Notes under the pieces: model-generated
What the model was told of the DNA's origin: nothing
The model's database searches: none
The model's input: the letters and a program-made list of their open reading frames with translations, nothing else
Program-made: the position numbers and the translations under genes
Assembly: GCF_034006335.1 (NCBI RefSeq)
Contig: NZ_JAWDIQ010000003.1
Length of the DNA stretch: 64,000 nt
Origin: Paracerasibacillus soli
GTDB taxonomy: Bacteria > Bacillota > Bacilli > Bacillales > Amphibacillaceae
Direction: 5' to 3' (one strand)
In this document: positions 9,213 to 19,943 of the stretch, in pieces
Position numbering within the stretch: the first letter of the stretch is position 1
Layout of the letters: every line of letters begins with the position of its first letter

Positions 9213-9686
9213 GCATTTCATTAATTAAAACGAGCTGGAAAACATTACTTTAGAACTAGGTTGTCTAACTGCGGTGCTTAAGTTGAAAAAGAAAATGAGG
9301 TTCTTTAGTCGTATTCTGCTAATTTATAAACTTAGTAGTTTGTAAAATTAATTGTTACATATGCATAAGAATAGATAATCAGCGAAAAAAATACGTTATT
9401 TCCGTGCCTTGAGAGAATAAATATACATTTTTGTGTATGTCAAGTGGTAATGAAGAAAACAGAAACCAAAGGCCTATATCATTTTTAAAATTGGATAGAT
9501 AGAATGGAAGTGAACAAGAAACTAGAAGAATAGAGGTGAATCGATTCATTTCGACAATACTTTTCTCCATTGTTCGTAGTTTTGGGAAATAGCATAGCAA
9601 TCGTCTAGGAGATTAAAGTTTTTCACCAGGAATAATTTGAACTGAATTTTTGCAAAAGACAAGATTTAATAGGAGGATGACAAGCT
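9213..9686. other. Gene-free stretch before the surface 5'-nucleotidase
   Basis: About 470 bp. No gene-like frame on either strand and no riboswitch pattern that I recognise. It presumably carries the promoter of the nucleotidase gene, but I could not pick a convincing -35/-10 pair. The right end holds AGGAGG at the ribosome site. Confidence 0.5.
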
Positions 9687-11741
9687 ATGAAAAGTAGGAA
9701 ACGATTCGGACTTTTTTCAAATGTAACTGCAATTACGATGCTCGTAATGTCACTTATTCTTCCATCATTCGCCTTTGCAGAAGGCGGAAATGAAAGCGTT
9801 AGCGATGATAGCTTCGCATTAACGCTTATGCACTTCAATGATTCACATGCACATGTGGAAGGTTATCCAAAAATGATTACAGCTATAAAAGAAATACGTC
9901 AGGAAGATCAGATGCATTATTACTAAATGGTGGAGATGTATTTTTGGAACATTATATTTTAACGAATTTAAAGGTCAAGCTGATGTAGCACTTATGAATT
10001 TGATGGGCCTTGATGCAATGGTTTTTGGAAATCATGAATTCGATCTTGGGGATAAAGAAGGTGGGCAAAAATCTTTGTCCGAGTTTGTCAAAAATGCCAA
10101 CTTCCCCCTATTAGGAACGAATATTGATTTTTCCGGGGATGCGTATATGAGCGGGCTTGTGGGTGAAACTAAATTTTTAAGTAACCCAGAAGCGGGAACA
10201 ATTTATGACGGTATTATTAAAGAAGTCAAGGGTGAACAGATTGGAATATTTGGACTAACAACAGAGGATACAATCGATATTGCTAGTCCAGTAAATGTAA
10301 AGTTTTCAAACTACATAGATGAAGCTAAACGCGCAGTTTCATATTTTGAAGAACAAGGAATTAATAAGATTATTTCTGTTAACCATATTGGATTTGATAG
10401 TAATCCAAATGCTGGTAATGATATTTTGTTAGCCAAGCACGTTCCTGGTATCGATATTATTGTCGGTGGACACTCTCATACTAAAGTAGAGGAGCCGAAG
10501 ATAATCACAGAAGATAATAATGGTAAGAAAAAAGATCCTACAGTTATTGTACAAGCATTTCAATATGCAGAGTTTCTTGGTAATTTAAATGTTGAATTTG
10601 ATGAAAACGGTGTTTTAGTTTTAGATAAAAATGGTGAGGTTGATGGAAAACTGATTGAGTTAAAAGATAAAGCAGATGATCCTGAAGCCCTTGAAGTATT
10701 AGCACCATTTAAAGAGGCTGTAGAAGAACTTCAAAACAAAAAACAGGTGCATTTGCAATTAAAACGCTAGAAAATCCACGCTTAGGTGAAGGAAGTGAGA
10801 TTAGCGTTCGAGCAAATGAAACTGAACTAGGAAACCTAGTTACAGATGCGATGCTTGCAAAAGCAAAAGAAAAATTCCCACAAACTGCAATTGCGATGCA
10901 AAATGGTGGGGGAATTCGTGCTGCAATCGATGAAGGTGAAATTACAGTAGGAGAAGTAATTAGTGTTTTACCATTTGGAAATGACCCAGTCATTGCTGAA
11001 TTAACAGGTCAAGAAATTAAAGATCTTTTAGAACATAGTGTCCATAATGCACCTGATGAAAATGGTGGTTTCCTTCATTTAGCTGGAATGAAGTATACGT
11101 ATGATAGCTCAAAAGAAGTAGGCGACCGTGTAGTTTCGATGGAAGTAAATATAAATGATGAGTTTGTAGACATTGAACTAGATAAGGTATATACAGTAAC
11201 TACGAATAACTTCACTGGAAAAGGTGGAGATGGTTTTGAAGTATTTGAAAAAGCATACGATGAAGGTCGCGTAAAAGATATTGGGGAAATCGACTGGGAA
11301 CAGCTTCGGGATTATATGGTTGAAGAAAAATACTTAAATGGTGTTGTTGATCCAGTACTGGAAGGCAGAATAATTGATGTAGCAGAAGAAGAGCCAACAG
11401 AACCAACAGATCCAGAAGAACCAGAAGAACCAACAGATCCAGGAGATCCAACTAATCCAGATCCAACTCCAACTCCAGAAGAGCCAGGCAATGGAGATGG
11501 CATTGATGACGGTTCGAAGCCAGGTAATGACAATAATGGCGACGGTTCTGATCAAGGCGAAGGAAATGACAAAGATCAAGACCAAACACCAGGACAAGAT
11601 CATCAAGGCGATAATAATCAAAATCAAGATGGTAAGGAATTACCTAAAACAGCTACAAATATGTACTCCTTCATGCTATTTGGAGCGATCTTATTACTTT
11701 CTGGGGGAGCAATAGTTGTATATCGTAGAATAAGAGTTTAA
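9687..11741 (+). CDS. Cell-wall-anchored 5'-nucleotidase / metallophosphatase with LPKTA sorting signal (three frameshifts)
   Basis: Surface UshA/CpdB-like enzyme hydrolysing nucleotides to nucleosides and phosphate outside the cell. Layout: signal peptide (about residues 1-30, ending FAFAEG); metallophosphatase domain with LMHFNDSHAH, NGGDVF, FGNHEFDLG and GGHSHT; a 5'-nucleotidase C-terminal domain with NGGGIRAAI and GGDGFEVF; an acidic/proline spacer rich in EPTDPEEP and in DQ/NQ; and a sorting signal LPKTAT plus hydrophobic helix and RRIRV tail. The start follows AGGAGG. Breaks lie about 9909 (CC read as C), about 9945 (restoring GGDVFSGTLYFNEF) and about 10743 (A-run). Neighbour of a second LPKTA surface nuclease. 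No sortase gene lies in the window. Restored length is about 685 residues. Confidence 0.9.
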
Positions 11742-12071
11742 TTGCTAATATTACGTTGAAATATTTAGGCTATCACACAATTGAAGTCCTTCCAATCATG
11801 AAAGTCGGAAGGGCTTTTTTTCAAAAACAAGGAATAAAGCACATTATGTCATGGGATATTTGTTATTTACACAATGAAATGGCTTCGCAATAAGTAGAGA
11901 CTTGAAAACTCATAGAACTTTTCTTTTCCTTCAGGAAAGTTCTAGCATCAAAGTAAAGTTTCTAATGGAATGAAAAGTACTCGTTTTAATAGATGGATAA
12001 ATATTATGATTCGTTCAGAAATATGAGGCAGGAAATAACGCCTAAATATATAATATGCGAGGAGAAGTGGC
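11742..12071. other. Intergenic stretch between the two surface nuclease genes
   Basis: About 330 bp with the terminator at 11785-11823 and otherwise no recognisable element. An imperfect dyad around AACTTTTC and GAAAGTTC at 11916-11942 is unassigned. The ribosome site GAGGAG at the right end belongs to the next gene. Confidence 0.5.
11785..11823 (+). terminator. Terminator after the 5'-nucleotidase gene
   Basis: AGTCCTTCC pairs with GGAAGGGCT, then a run of T. It suggests the two surface nuclease genes are transcribed separately. Confidence 0.85.
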
Positions 12072-15000
12072 ATGAGTCGAAAAAAGATAAGCAGAGTTTC
12101 GAGTATACTATTAATCTTTGTAATGGTATTCAGTCTTTTTGCACCGGTTTCGAATGCAGTTGTTATTGGAGAAGACGATTCTATTTCAGTTGCTGATGCT
12201 ATTGCAAAAGATAATAATGGTAGTGCAGCAAAGGTAAAAGGGCATATTGTTGGGTATGTAATAAGCCAAGGGAATGTAAGTAGAACAGATTTTAAAGAAG
12301 ACCATAATTTTGCAATGGCGGATGATCCGGGAGAAACGGATATAAGTAAGATGGTTTTCGTTCAAGTTTCGAAAAATTATAGAGACGAGTTTGGATTAAA
12401 GACGAACCCTAACAACCTAGACAAAGCAGTGATTGTAACAGGAGATTTAGAAGCTTACCATAATCATAACGGATTAAAAAATCCAAAAGACATGAAGTTC
12501 ATTACTGGAAATGAAGATGATGATGAGGATTTAGAAGTTATCACAATTGAAGAAGCACGTTATCAGCAAACTGGTTCTGCTAAAGTAACAGGAATTGTGA
12601 CAGCTAAATTAAAAAATACAATTCATATTCAAGATGAAACAGCCGCAATTGCAGTCCGACCACCTTCATTGGACGTTCAATTGGGTGATGAAATAACGAT
12701 TCAAGGATCCTTATTAGACTATCGTTCGTTATTGCAATTGGATGCTGCTGTAGTTGAAGAAAACCATGGACTAAAAGGTGTTCCACATCCGCTAACTTTA
12801 ACAGGCAGCGAATTGACGATGGAAAACCAATCGAAATTAGCAACAGTTGAGCAAGTGACGATTGTAGACGTTTATGATGGTGGGGATTGGGCGAATTATA
12901 CGGTTACAGATGAAGAGGGTACAGAGTTTTTAGTTCGTGATGAAAACAATACGCTTTCTCTTATCGTAGGAGCTACTTACGATTCAGTAACAGGAATCGT
13001 GTCGCATTTTGATGGTGACGCACAAATTATTCCGCGTCATGTTGACGATATTGTCGCGGATGCAACAGTTGTACAACCGGTATATGCCACTCCAGAATGC
13101 GGGAATTGTTCCGTTGGTACAGAAGTAACATTGGCTACAAATACAGAGAATGCGAAAATTATTTATACAGTTGATGGAAACGATCCATTAACAAATGGTA
13201 TAGAATATATGCAGCCAATTATATTAGATAAAGACACAACAATTCGTGCCATAGCAAAACATGATGAATTAGAAACAAGTGTAGAGAGGGCCTTTACTTA
13301 CACGGTTTATGATGCAGAAGATGGTATTCAGATTCATCATATTCAAGGTGAAGGACATGAATCACCAATGAAGGGTAGCTACGTTAATGAAGTCGAGGGA
13401 ATTGTCACTTATAAGTACGATATTCGTGGTTCCCATTATTTTCATATGCAAGCTCCAGAGGATAAATATGATGGTAATCCGAAAACGTCAGAAGCAATCG
13501 TTGTTTACACTGGTAAGGCAGCAGATGTTGAAATCGGGGACTTTATAAATGTTACTGGAACTGTAGATGAATATTATATCGATGGATATGATGGTAAAGA
13601 AAAAACGGATTTACCTATAACCCAAATTAATGCCCGAGATGACCGCGGTGGTAAGATTGAGGTTTTGGATGAAGATGTAGCACTACCAGCACCAATTAAA
13701 ATAACATCAAGTGACATTCCGAGTGAAATAATTGGTGAAGAAGGCTTTGATGTATTTGAACCGGAAAACTATGCGATTGATTTCTGGGAAAGTATTGAAG
13801 CAATGCGCGTAGAAATAGCACCTTCTAAGGCTGTTGCACCACAAGAACATGGTGATTTGGTTGTCGTAACAGAGGAGTTTAAGACAGATACGATAAATGG
13901 CGGGTTATTATTAACAGAAAATGGCCCCAATGCACAATCTATACAGTTCAAGCTTCAACCTAACGATAAGGCGAGAGATTTCGCTGTTAAAACAGGTGAT
14001 CGTTTTACAGAGCCAATTACTGGCGTAGTAAACTATGGTTTCTCAAACTATAAAGTTTATGCTGATTTAAATGAAGTACAAGCTGTTTTTGAAGAGGGAG
14101 AAACAGAACCACGTCCAACAACAATTGTGAAAGATGATTCAAAACTAACCATTGCATCTTATAATGTTGAGAACTTCTCAGCAAAACAAGTGATAGAGAA
14201 ACACAGAAGAAAAGGCACGAAATATTGCAAGAGCTTTTGTTCAAGATATGGAGAGCCCAGATATTGTTGGTGTAGTTGAAGTCCAAGATAATAATGGACA
14301 AGATCAAGGACCGGATGATGCGGATGCATCAAAGAGTTATGAAAGACTTATACGTGTTATTCAGGAGGCTGGTGGGCCACAATATGACTATGTGAATATT
14401 GATCCTGAATATAATGCAGACGGCGGTGCACCAAATGGAAATATCCGGGTAGGATTTTTATACAACCCAGAACGTGTGTCTTTAATGGATGGAGAGCATG
14501 GAACAGCTACGGATGAAGTAGCATACAAAGATGGGAAACTCACTTTAAATCCAGGAAGAATTGCACCAAATCACGAAGCAATGAAAAGTACAAGAAAGCC
14601 TTTAGCTGCACAATTTGAATTTAACGGAGAAAGCGTTGTAGTAATTGCGAACCACTTGAACTCAAAACTAGGTGATGATGCAGCATTTGGCCAAAACCAA
14701 CCGCCTGTACTTGGTAGTGAACCACAACGAATGGAATTAGCTAAGCTTATTAATAACTTTGTAAAAGAGATTGCGAAAGACAATCCTGAGGAAAATGTAG
14801 TCGTTTTAGGAGATATGAATGACTTTGAATTTTCTAATCCACTACAAGTATTAAAAGGTAATGAATTAACCAACATGATTGATCACGTACCTGCAGAGAA
14901 ACGTTATTCTTATGTTTACCAAGGAAATTCACAAGTTTTAGATCATATCCTAGTTTCAAATCATTTAACTGAAGTTACCGAGGTAGACATCTTGCATATT

Positions 15001-15474
15001 AACGCAGATTTTACAGAGATGCATGGACGCGCAAGTGACCATGAACCTGTACTGGTACAAATGGATTTGATGAACAGAGACGATGATGGTACACCACCAG
15101 GAGATGGTGACGGAGACGAAGACGGTACACCACCGGGAGATGGTAACGGGGATGATGATGGTACATCACCGGGAGATGGTAACGGAGACGAAGACGGTAC
15201 ACCACCGGGAGATGGTAACGGAGACGATGATGGTACATCACCAGGAGATGGTAACGGAGATGATGATGGTACATCACCAGGAGATGGTAACGGAGATGAT
15301 GATGGTACATCACCAGGAGATGGTAACGAAGACGATGATGGCACATCACCAGGAGATGGATCCATCTTACCGAAAACAGCGACAACGATGTATACGATGA
15401 TGGCAATAGGCACGCTTTTACTTGTAATTGGTGGAGGGTTTTTATTGCTGAGAAGACGTCATTTACAAGAATAA
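12072..15474 (+). CDS. Cell-wall-anchored extracellular nuclease with OB-fold, chitobiase-like and EEP domains (two frameshifts)
   Basis: Predicted secreted nuclease anchored to the wall. Layout: signal peptide (residues 1-27); two OB-fold-like nucleic-acid-binding modules of the YhcR type (SVADAIAKDNNGSAAKVKGH and the ITIEEARYQQTGSAKVTGIV region); a chitobiase/FN3-like module (TIYTVDGNDP-type segment, about 340-415); a further OB-like module; an endonuclease/exonuclease/phosphatase domain (IASYNVENFS, DIVGVVEVQDN, VVIANHLNSK, VVLGDMNDFEFS, SDHEPVLVQMD); an acidic DGTxPGDGxGDx repeat; and LPKTAT with a membrane helix and RRRH tail. Breaks at about 14189 and 14211 (A-runs) together restore NFSAKQSDRETQKKKARNIA. 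Restored length about 1,135 residues. Its likely role is degrading external DNA/RNA for the neighbouring nucleotidase. Confidence 0.88.
15085..15363 (+). repeat. Coding tandem repeat, 36 bp / 12 residues, about 7.75 copies
   Basis: Within the nuclease gene. Each unit encodes DGT(P/S)PGDG(N/D)GD(D/E), and the last copy runs into the sorting signal as DGTSPGDGS. Nearly identical copies at the DNA level imply recent expansion. The acidic, flexible stalk probably carries the catalytic domain through the cell wall. Copy number is likely to vary between strains. Confidence 0.95.
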
Positions 15475-15497
15475 AGTAGGAAGTGTAATACTATTCA

Positions 15498-15539
15498 GCT
15501 TGTAGAGAAAGTGATCAATCTTTCTCTACAAGCATTTTT
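15498..15539. terminator. Bidirectional terminator between nuclease and SLAP genes
   Basis: GCTTGTAGAGAAAG pairs perfectly with CTTTCTCTACAAGC, 14 bp, with a T-run on the right. It serves the plus-strand nuclease gene; the convergent SLAP gene stops at 15538 against its right edge. Confidence 0.85.
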
Positions 15540-15957
15540 AGTTTGAAGGGGAATCGGGATATGTGACCCGGCATGATGATAGATCTATGGGCTCCATATA
15601 TAGAGAGGAAGCAGGAAACACAAATGTGGCTGGTTTGCTTGTGAATGGCTGGACGGTTAAGTTTTTTAATGAGAAGGTGCCTTTTGCGACTACCATTCCT
15701 GATACTTTTTCTGTAATACATAGTGGTAGACTTTGAAAATGAAGTATTCGTTGTGTACCGTTTCGAATAAGTACGGTAGACACTAAATCACCATTCTCGC
15801 TCTTTTTTAGGGTAAGGTGCATTATATCTACTTGATTAGGTTGCAGTGGCTTAGCGGATTTCATGATTTCTTTTAACTTTTCCTCTGTAGCTTTTGAATA
15901 TTTTGTATGCGCTAGGTCTAGTCTTTCTATTATTGGGTCGTTGGAGTTGTGATTCAT
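15538..15957 (-). CDS. SLAP-domain protein
   Basis: 139 residues, no signal peptide. The body resembles the SLAP domain named for the accessory Sec system S-layer assembly proteins of Bacilli: a beta-rich core with ADLVSTVLIRNGT-like and LPLCITEKVSGMVVAKGTF segments, closing with FPASSLYMEPIDLSSCRVTY. ATG 15957 is preceded on its strand by a GGGGAGG ribosome site. It stands alone and no other accessory Sec gene is nearby. The family call is by pattern, so the function stays open. Confidence 0.55.
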   Translation of the reverse strand: MNHNSNDPIIERLDLAHTKYSKATEEKLKEIMKSAKPLQPNQVDIMHLTLKKSENGDLVSTVLIRNGTQRILHFQSLPLCITEKVSGMVVAKGTFSLKNLTVQPFTSKPATFVFPASSLYMEPIDLSSCRVTYPDSPSN

Positions 15958-15963
15958 ATATTG

Positions 15964-16407
15964 TTACCTCCCCATTCTTTTCTACATTGTAACATAGAGA
16001 TTAGCTATCCTTATTCCAAAAAAGTTTTGTGGAAATTGTTGGTAATTATTTACGGGCCTAATTTCTAGAAAAATGTAAGAATAAAGTGAAAGATAAAATA
16101 CATGTTATACTTGAAACCCCTTTCATACATATGATTGAACAAGATTCAGATTCACTATTTTTTTTGAATTTATATGTATAATTTCATATAAAAGGACTTA
16201 TAATATGTAATGGAAAATGACAAGTATAAAAAATAATTCTTTTTATTTTTGTTATCTACTTGCATTTTTAGCCATAAAAGGTTAAAGTTAAAAGAGCAAA
16301 AGGAAATTGAAGGTTGAATAATTTTTTACGAACTCTTTATCGAAGTGGTGTAAAAGTATTCATGATTCAATTACTTTGCACACTATTTGGATAAGGAGGT
16401 TGTTCAA
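15964..16407. other. Gene-free stretch with the cold-shock gene leader
   Basis: About 440 bp, very AT-rich. No gene-like frame. The last 100-150 bp are the probable long 5' leader typical of csp genes, which are regulated at the RNA level. I could not define a cold-box pattern with confidence. The ribosome site AAGGAGG lies at 16392-16398. Confidence 0.5.
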
Positions 16408-16605
16408 ATGACTGGAAAAGTAAAATGGTTTAATGCCGAAAAAGGATTCGGTTTTATTGAGCGCGAAGACGGAGACGATGTATTCGTACATTTCTCTGCT
16501 ATACAAGGTGATGGTTTCAAAACTCTTGAAGAAGGTCAAGATGTTGAATTTGAAATCGTTGAAGGTAACCGTGGCCCACAAGCGGCTAACGTAACTAAAC
16601 TATAA
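16408..16605 (+). CDS. Cold-shock protein, CspA/CspB family
   Basis: 65-residue single-stranded nucleic-acid chaperone with a cold-shock domain. RNP1 is KGFGFIE and RNP2 is VFVHFSAI, and it opens MTGKVKWFNAEKGFGF. ATG 16408 follows AAGGAGG at ideal spacing; a reading from 16387 would place the ribosome site inside the gene. Monocistronic, with a long AT-rich leader and its own terminator. Which of the several Csp paralogues this is cannot be told from the sequence alone. Confidence 0.95.
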   Translation: MTGKVKWFNAEKGFGFIEREDGDDVFVHFSAIQGDGFKTLEEGQDVEFEIVEGNRGPQAANVTKL

Positions 16606-16623
16606 TTAACCGATGTATATGAA

Positions 16624-16662
16624 AAAGGCCTACTCTATTCTATAGAGCTAGGTCTTTTTTTA
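16624..16662 (+). terminator. Terminator of the cold-shock gene
   Basis: AAGGCCTA-CTCTA pairs with TAGAG-CTAGGTCTT, ending in a T-run, about 20 bp after the csp stop codon. Confidence 0.85.
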
Positions 16663-16743
16663 TATTTGTTTTTATATTAATGGTAATGAGAGGTGTTTTC
16701 ACGAACAACTTCGTGTAATATACATCGTATAGGGGGGATTGCG

Positions 16744-17426
16744 ATGTCTAGTTTTAAGTGGGAAGAAGCTGCAGAAATGCAATGGAATAAACGGGCAGCA
16801 TCATGGACTAAGCGAAGCGCAACAATGTGGGATAAGGGAAGTAGAAAGGATATCATACCTTTTATACAACGTTACCTTGAAAAGGATGCTTGTCTATTGG
16901 ATATAGGATGTGGGGATGGTTATGGTACGTATCGGTTACACGAAGTAGGCTATCGCACGATAGGAATGGATATTTCAAGCGAAATGATTTCCTTCGCCAA
17001 ACAAAAGGCAACAGACAATACAGTTCTTTTTAAACAAGGGAATATTTTAGATATGGAAGAATCAGAGATGACCTATGACAGTGTACTCGCAATAAATGTC
17101 ATGGAATGGACAGAATCCCCATTATTAGCTCTACAGGAAGTATGGCGCGTTCTAAAAAGTAATGGCTTGTTCTTTGTAGGTATTCTTGGGCCTACAGCTG
17201 GCCCGCGGGTAAATAGTTATCCCCGTCTGTATGGGGAAAAAACGATATGTCATACGATAATGCCATGGGAGTTTATGCAATTAGCAAAGGAAAATAGCTT
17301 TACATATGTAGATGGCTTTGGTGTATATAAAAAAGGAATAATAGAGGCCGATATGAGCAGTTGTCCTTACCATTAAAACAGGCTTTGTCCTTCATGTGGG
17401 TATTTTGTTTTAGAAAGGATGAGTAG
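16744..17426 (+). CDS. Class I SAM-dependent methyltransferase (frameshift near the C-terminus)
   Basis: Rossmann-type methyltransferase, target unknown. Motif I is LLDIGCGDGYGTYRL and the acidic residue of motif II sits in TIGMDISSEMI; VLAINVMEWTESP and EVWRVLKSNGLFFVG follow. ATG 16744 has a GGGGGG ribosome site; the in-frame codon at 16693 has none. As written the frame ends at 17376, but one missing G at about 17354 restores EQLSLPLKQALSFMWVFCF with a stop at 17426, two bases before the next gene's ATG. Restored length about 227 residues. The tight spacing suggests co-transcription with the small downstream gene. Confidence 0.82.
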
Positions 17427-17427
17427 A

Positions 17428-17739
17428 ATGAATAAAGAAATAGATGAAAAAGTGATTGCCAATTACAAACAAGATGAGTATATGATGATTGCATGCTTTG
17501 TGCAATGGTGTATGCATAACGAGATAGATGCGACTGCATTATATAAAAAGGCATATCCAACACAGCCACATAATTCTTTACTAGAAGAAGTGTTGGATAC
17601 GATTGGAGAAAATCAGATAAATGAGCAAGTATCATTGGATGCCGTATTACAGTTGCTACAAATCTTTGGTAACGATGATTTAGCTTTCACAGTACAGGAA
17701 GAAGCGGAAAAGATAAGAAAAAGAAAGCTAAATAGGTAA
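17428..17739 (+). CDS. Small hypothetical protein
   Basis: 103 residues, acidic and mostly helical, with no membrane segment, signal peptide or metal motif. It opens MNKEIDEKVIANYKQDEYMM. ATG 17428 is chosen over ATG 17419 because AAAGGATGAG provides the ribosome site for the former and directly abuts the latter. Its start is one base after the reconstructed stop of the methyltransferase gene, so the two form a probable operon. I do not recognise a family. Confidence 0.65.
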   Translation: MNKEIDEKVIANYKQDEYMMIACFVQWCMHNEIDATALYKKAYPTQPHNSLLEEVLDTIGENQINEQVSLDAVLQLLQIFGNDDLAFTVQEEAEKIRKRKLNR

Positions 17740-17763
17740 AGATATATTTACTTACGTACATTA

Positions 17764-18633
17764 TTATTGTTTGTTCATAAACCATTTTATAAGTGCCTGT
17801 GTTCCGCTATCAGCCTCGCCCTTTTCAGCAAGTTCCTCATAAAGTTGCAATGAAAGAGTGAGACCTGGAGTTTCCAAGCCGATTTCTTTTGCGGATTCTA
17901 AAGCAATTTGCATATCTTTTATAAAATGTTTGATATAGAAACCTGGCTCATAATCCTCCTGAATCATGCGTGGTGCCAAATTGGATAAGGACCAACTACC
18001 AGCCGCGCCAGTAGTAATGCTGTCTAGCACGCCTAATGGATTTAAGCCAGCTTTTTTTGCATACATCATCGATTCACAAACTCCAATCATATTAGACGCA
18101 ATTGTAATTTGATTACTCAGTTTTGTATGTTGACCGGCACCTGGATCGCCTTGTAATTTAATATTTGTCCCCATTGTTTGTAAAATTGGGAGGACCTGTT
18201 GAAAGTGTTCTTTCTCTCCACCAACCATAATGGCAAGTGAACCGTTTCTCGCACCAATATCTCCGCCAGAAACTGGAGCGTCAAGTGCAAATAGTTGCTG
18301 ATATTTAGCTTTTTCATAAATCTCTATTGCGAGTGAAGGCTTAGATGTTGTCATATCTATGAGGAAGGTCCCTTTCCTTGCGTTTGCAATAATGCCATCT
18401 TCTCCAAAATATACATTTTCAACATCTACTGGATATCCAACCATCGTAATGATGATATCTGATGTTTGAGATAATTCTTTTATTGTTGGCATCCACGTTG
18501 CACCGGCTGTAAGAAGGGGACTTGCTTTTTGTTTTGTTCGCGTATAAATATGTACGTTATATCCCGCATTCATTATATTTGCAGCCATGCTTTTCCCCAT
18601 TACGCCTGTTCCAATAAAACCAATTGTTTTCAT
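17764..18633 (-). CDS. ykwC: NAD(P)-dependent oxidoreductase, 3-hydroxyisobutyrate dehydrogenase family
   Basis: 289 residues, beta-hydroxyacid dehydrogenase family, resembling B. subtilis YkwC. The N-terminal Rossmann motif is GFIGTGVMGKSMAANI. The substrate-binding signature is DAPVSGGDIGARNGSLAIM and the catalytic lysine lies in GQHTKLSNQ. The C-terminal helical domain is complete. ATG 18633 follows AAGGAGG on its strand. Convergent with the small hypothetical gene, and no terminator is clear in the 24 bp between them. The physiological substrate is unknown; a methylglyoxal- or hydroxyisobutyrate-like acid is only a family guess. Confidence 0.88.
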   Translation of the reverse strand: MKTIGFIGTGVMGKSMAANIMNAGYNVHIYTRTKQKASPLLTAGATWMPTIKELSQTSDIIITMVGYPVDVENVYFGEDGIIANARKGTFLIDMTTSKPSLAIEIYEKAKYQQLFALDAPVSGGDIGARNGSLAIMVGGEKEHFQQVLPILQTMGTNIKLQGDPGAGQHTKLSNQITIASNMIGVCESMMYAKKAGLNPLGVLDSITTGAAGSWSLSNLAPRMIQEDYEPGFYIKHFIKDMQIALESAKEIGLETPGLTLSLQLYEELAEKGEADSGTQALIKWFMNKQ

Positions 18634-18720
18634 TCCATCGCCTCCTTATTCTTGTCCATTATACAATATATTCGGTAAAATGTATGACATATGTATGCAA
18701 GTGAAGAGGAGATGTTTATA

Positions 18721-19165
18721 GTGGAATGGCATGTAAAACAATTTGCGGATTTATCCAATAAGCAATTGTATGATTTATTAAAAGCAAGGGTGGACGTATT
18801 TGTTGTGGAACAACATTGTCCTTATCAGAAATAGATGGATTTGATGAACAATCCATACATATTTATTTAACAATTAACGGGGAAGTTGCTGCAAATGCAC
18901 GGATTGTGCCAAAGGGAGTAAGATATCCTGAGGTCTCAATAGGTCGAGTTCTCGTTACGAAATCATTTCGGAATAGTGGTTATGCCAGAGAATTGATGCA
19001 AAAAGCAATGGGTTATATCATAGAAGATATGGGGAAACGAAAATTAGACTACAAGCACAACTTTATCTTGAAAAGTTTTATTCTTCATTAGGATTTACAA
19101 GAATCTCAAAAGAATACGTAGAAGACGGTATTCCGCATGTTGACATGATTTGGGAGCAATTGTAA
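18721..19165 (+). CDS. GNAT acetyltransferase, ElaA-like (two frameshifts)
   Basis: About 148 residues. It opens VEWHVKQFADLSNKQLYDLL and continues ARVDVFVVEQHCPYQEIDG, the ElaA-type start. The acetyl-CoA-binding motif A is visible as IGRVLVTKSFRNSGYARELM. Breaks lie at about 18828 (GG read as G, restoring CPYQEIDGFDEQ) and about 19043 (A-run, restoring KIRLQAQLYLEKFYSSLGF). GTG 18721 has AGGAG at good spacing; ATG 18712 is too close to it. Acceptor substrate unknown. Divergent from ykwC with about 90 bp between the starts. Confidence 0.8.
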
Positions 19166-19258
19166 GGAATCAAGTTCAGCCGTTTACACATATTATTAGT
19201 AGCAAACCTATTCAGAAGGAAAAAGCAAGTATGGTTCTGAAAAAAGGAGGCTATATGT

Positions 19259-19942
19259 ATGGTTACAGGACAACAAGCTTACGAATTGAAACAAGGCTTA
19301 TTACAGAGGCAAGCGGAATTAATAAAGCAGGTCCAAGATCATTTTGGTCTGAAGTTTGAAATGATTAAGGAATCAATGAGTGAGTTATCTAATTATGATA
19401 ACCATCCAGGTGACCACGGAACAGAACTTTACGAACGTGGAAAAGATCTCGCTTTAAATGAACACGCTGAAAAGGAACTTCAGGAAATAAATGAAGCGCT
19501 TCATGCACTAGATGAAGGAACATACGGGTTTTGCTCAGTATGTGGAAAAGATATTCCGTTTGAACGCCTCCAAGCTGTTCCGACTACTGATCGTTGTATT
19601 GACCATGCAAATAACGATACGTTTGAGCACAATCGGCCAATTGAGGAGCAAGTATTCAGCCCAAATATTAATCCAGATGAAGTAACCGCAGAAACACAAG
19701 TTGGCTATGACGCCGAAGATGCTTGGCAGGAAGTAAGTCGTTATGGTTCAAGTGATTCACCGTCTGATTTTTTTGGCGATGAAGAGCATTACAATGGTAC
19801 ATTTGCGAATAGTGATGAAGAAATTGGTAGCGTAGAAAATATTGAAAGTTATTTGGCGGCAGACCAGCATGGGAAATATACTGGTGTTATGCCAAATCAT
19901 AATAAATACGAAAATGAATATAAAGATGATGATATGAAATAA
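19259..19942 (+). CDS. yteA: YteA-family (DksA/TraR-like zinc finger) sporulation-associated protein
   Basis: 227 residues, TraR/DksA zinc-finger superfamily, YteA subfamily seen in spore formers. The N-terminal coiled region (YELKQGLLQRQAELIKQ) precedes SNYDNHPGDHGTELYERGKD, a signature of the group. A zinc finger GTYGFCSVCGKDIPFERL with RCIDHAN follows. The C-terminal third is acidic and low complexity. ATG 19259 follows AAAGGAGG at 8 bp spacing. DksA relatives bind RNA polymerase, but this protein's own role is not established. It ends in a long terminator shared with the convergent gene. Confidence 0.88.
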   Translation: MVTGQQAYELKQGLLQRQAELIKQVQDHFGLKFEMIKESMSELSNYDNHPGDHGTELYERGKDLALNEHAEKELQEINEALHALDEGTYGFCSVCGKDIPFERLQAVPTTDRCIDHANNDTFEHNRPIEEQVFSPNINPDEVTAETQVGYDAEDAWQEVSRYGSSDSPSDFFGDEEHYNGTFANSDEEIGSVENIESYLAADQHGKYTGVMPNHNKYENEYKDDDMK

Positions 19943-19943
19943 C

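Noticed and set aside
14961..15413. Ser/Pro-rich and His/Met-rich frames antisense or out of frame to the nuclease stalk
   Set aside because: They are mirror readings of the 36-bp repeat in the real gene.
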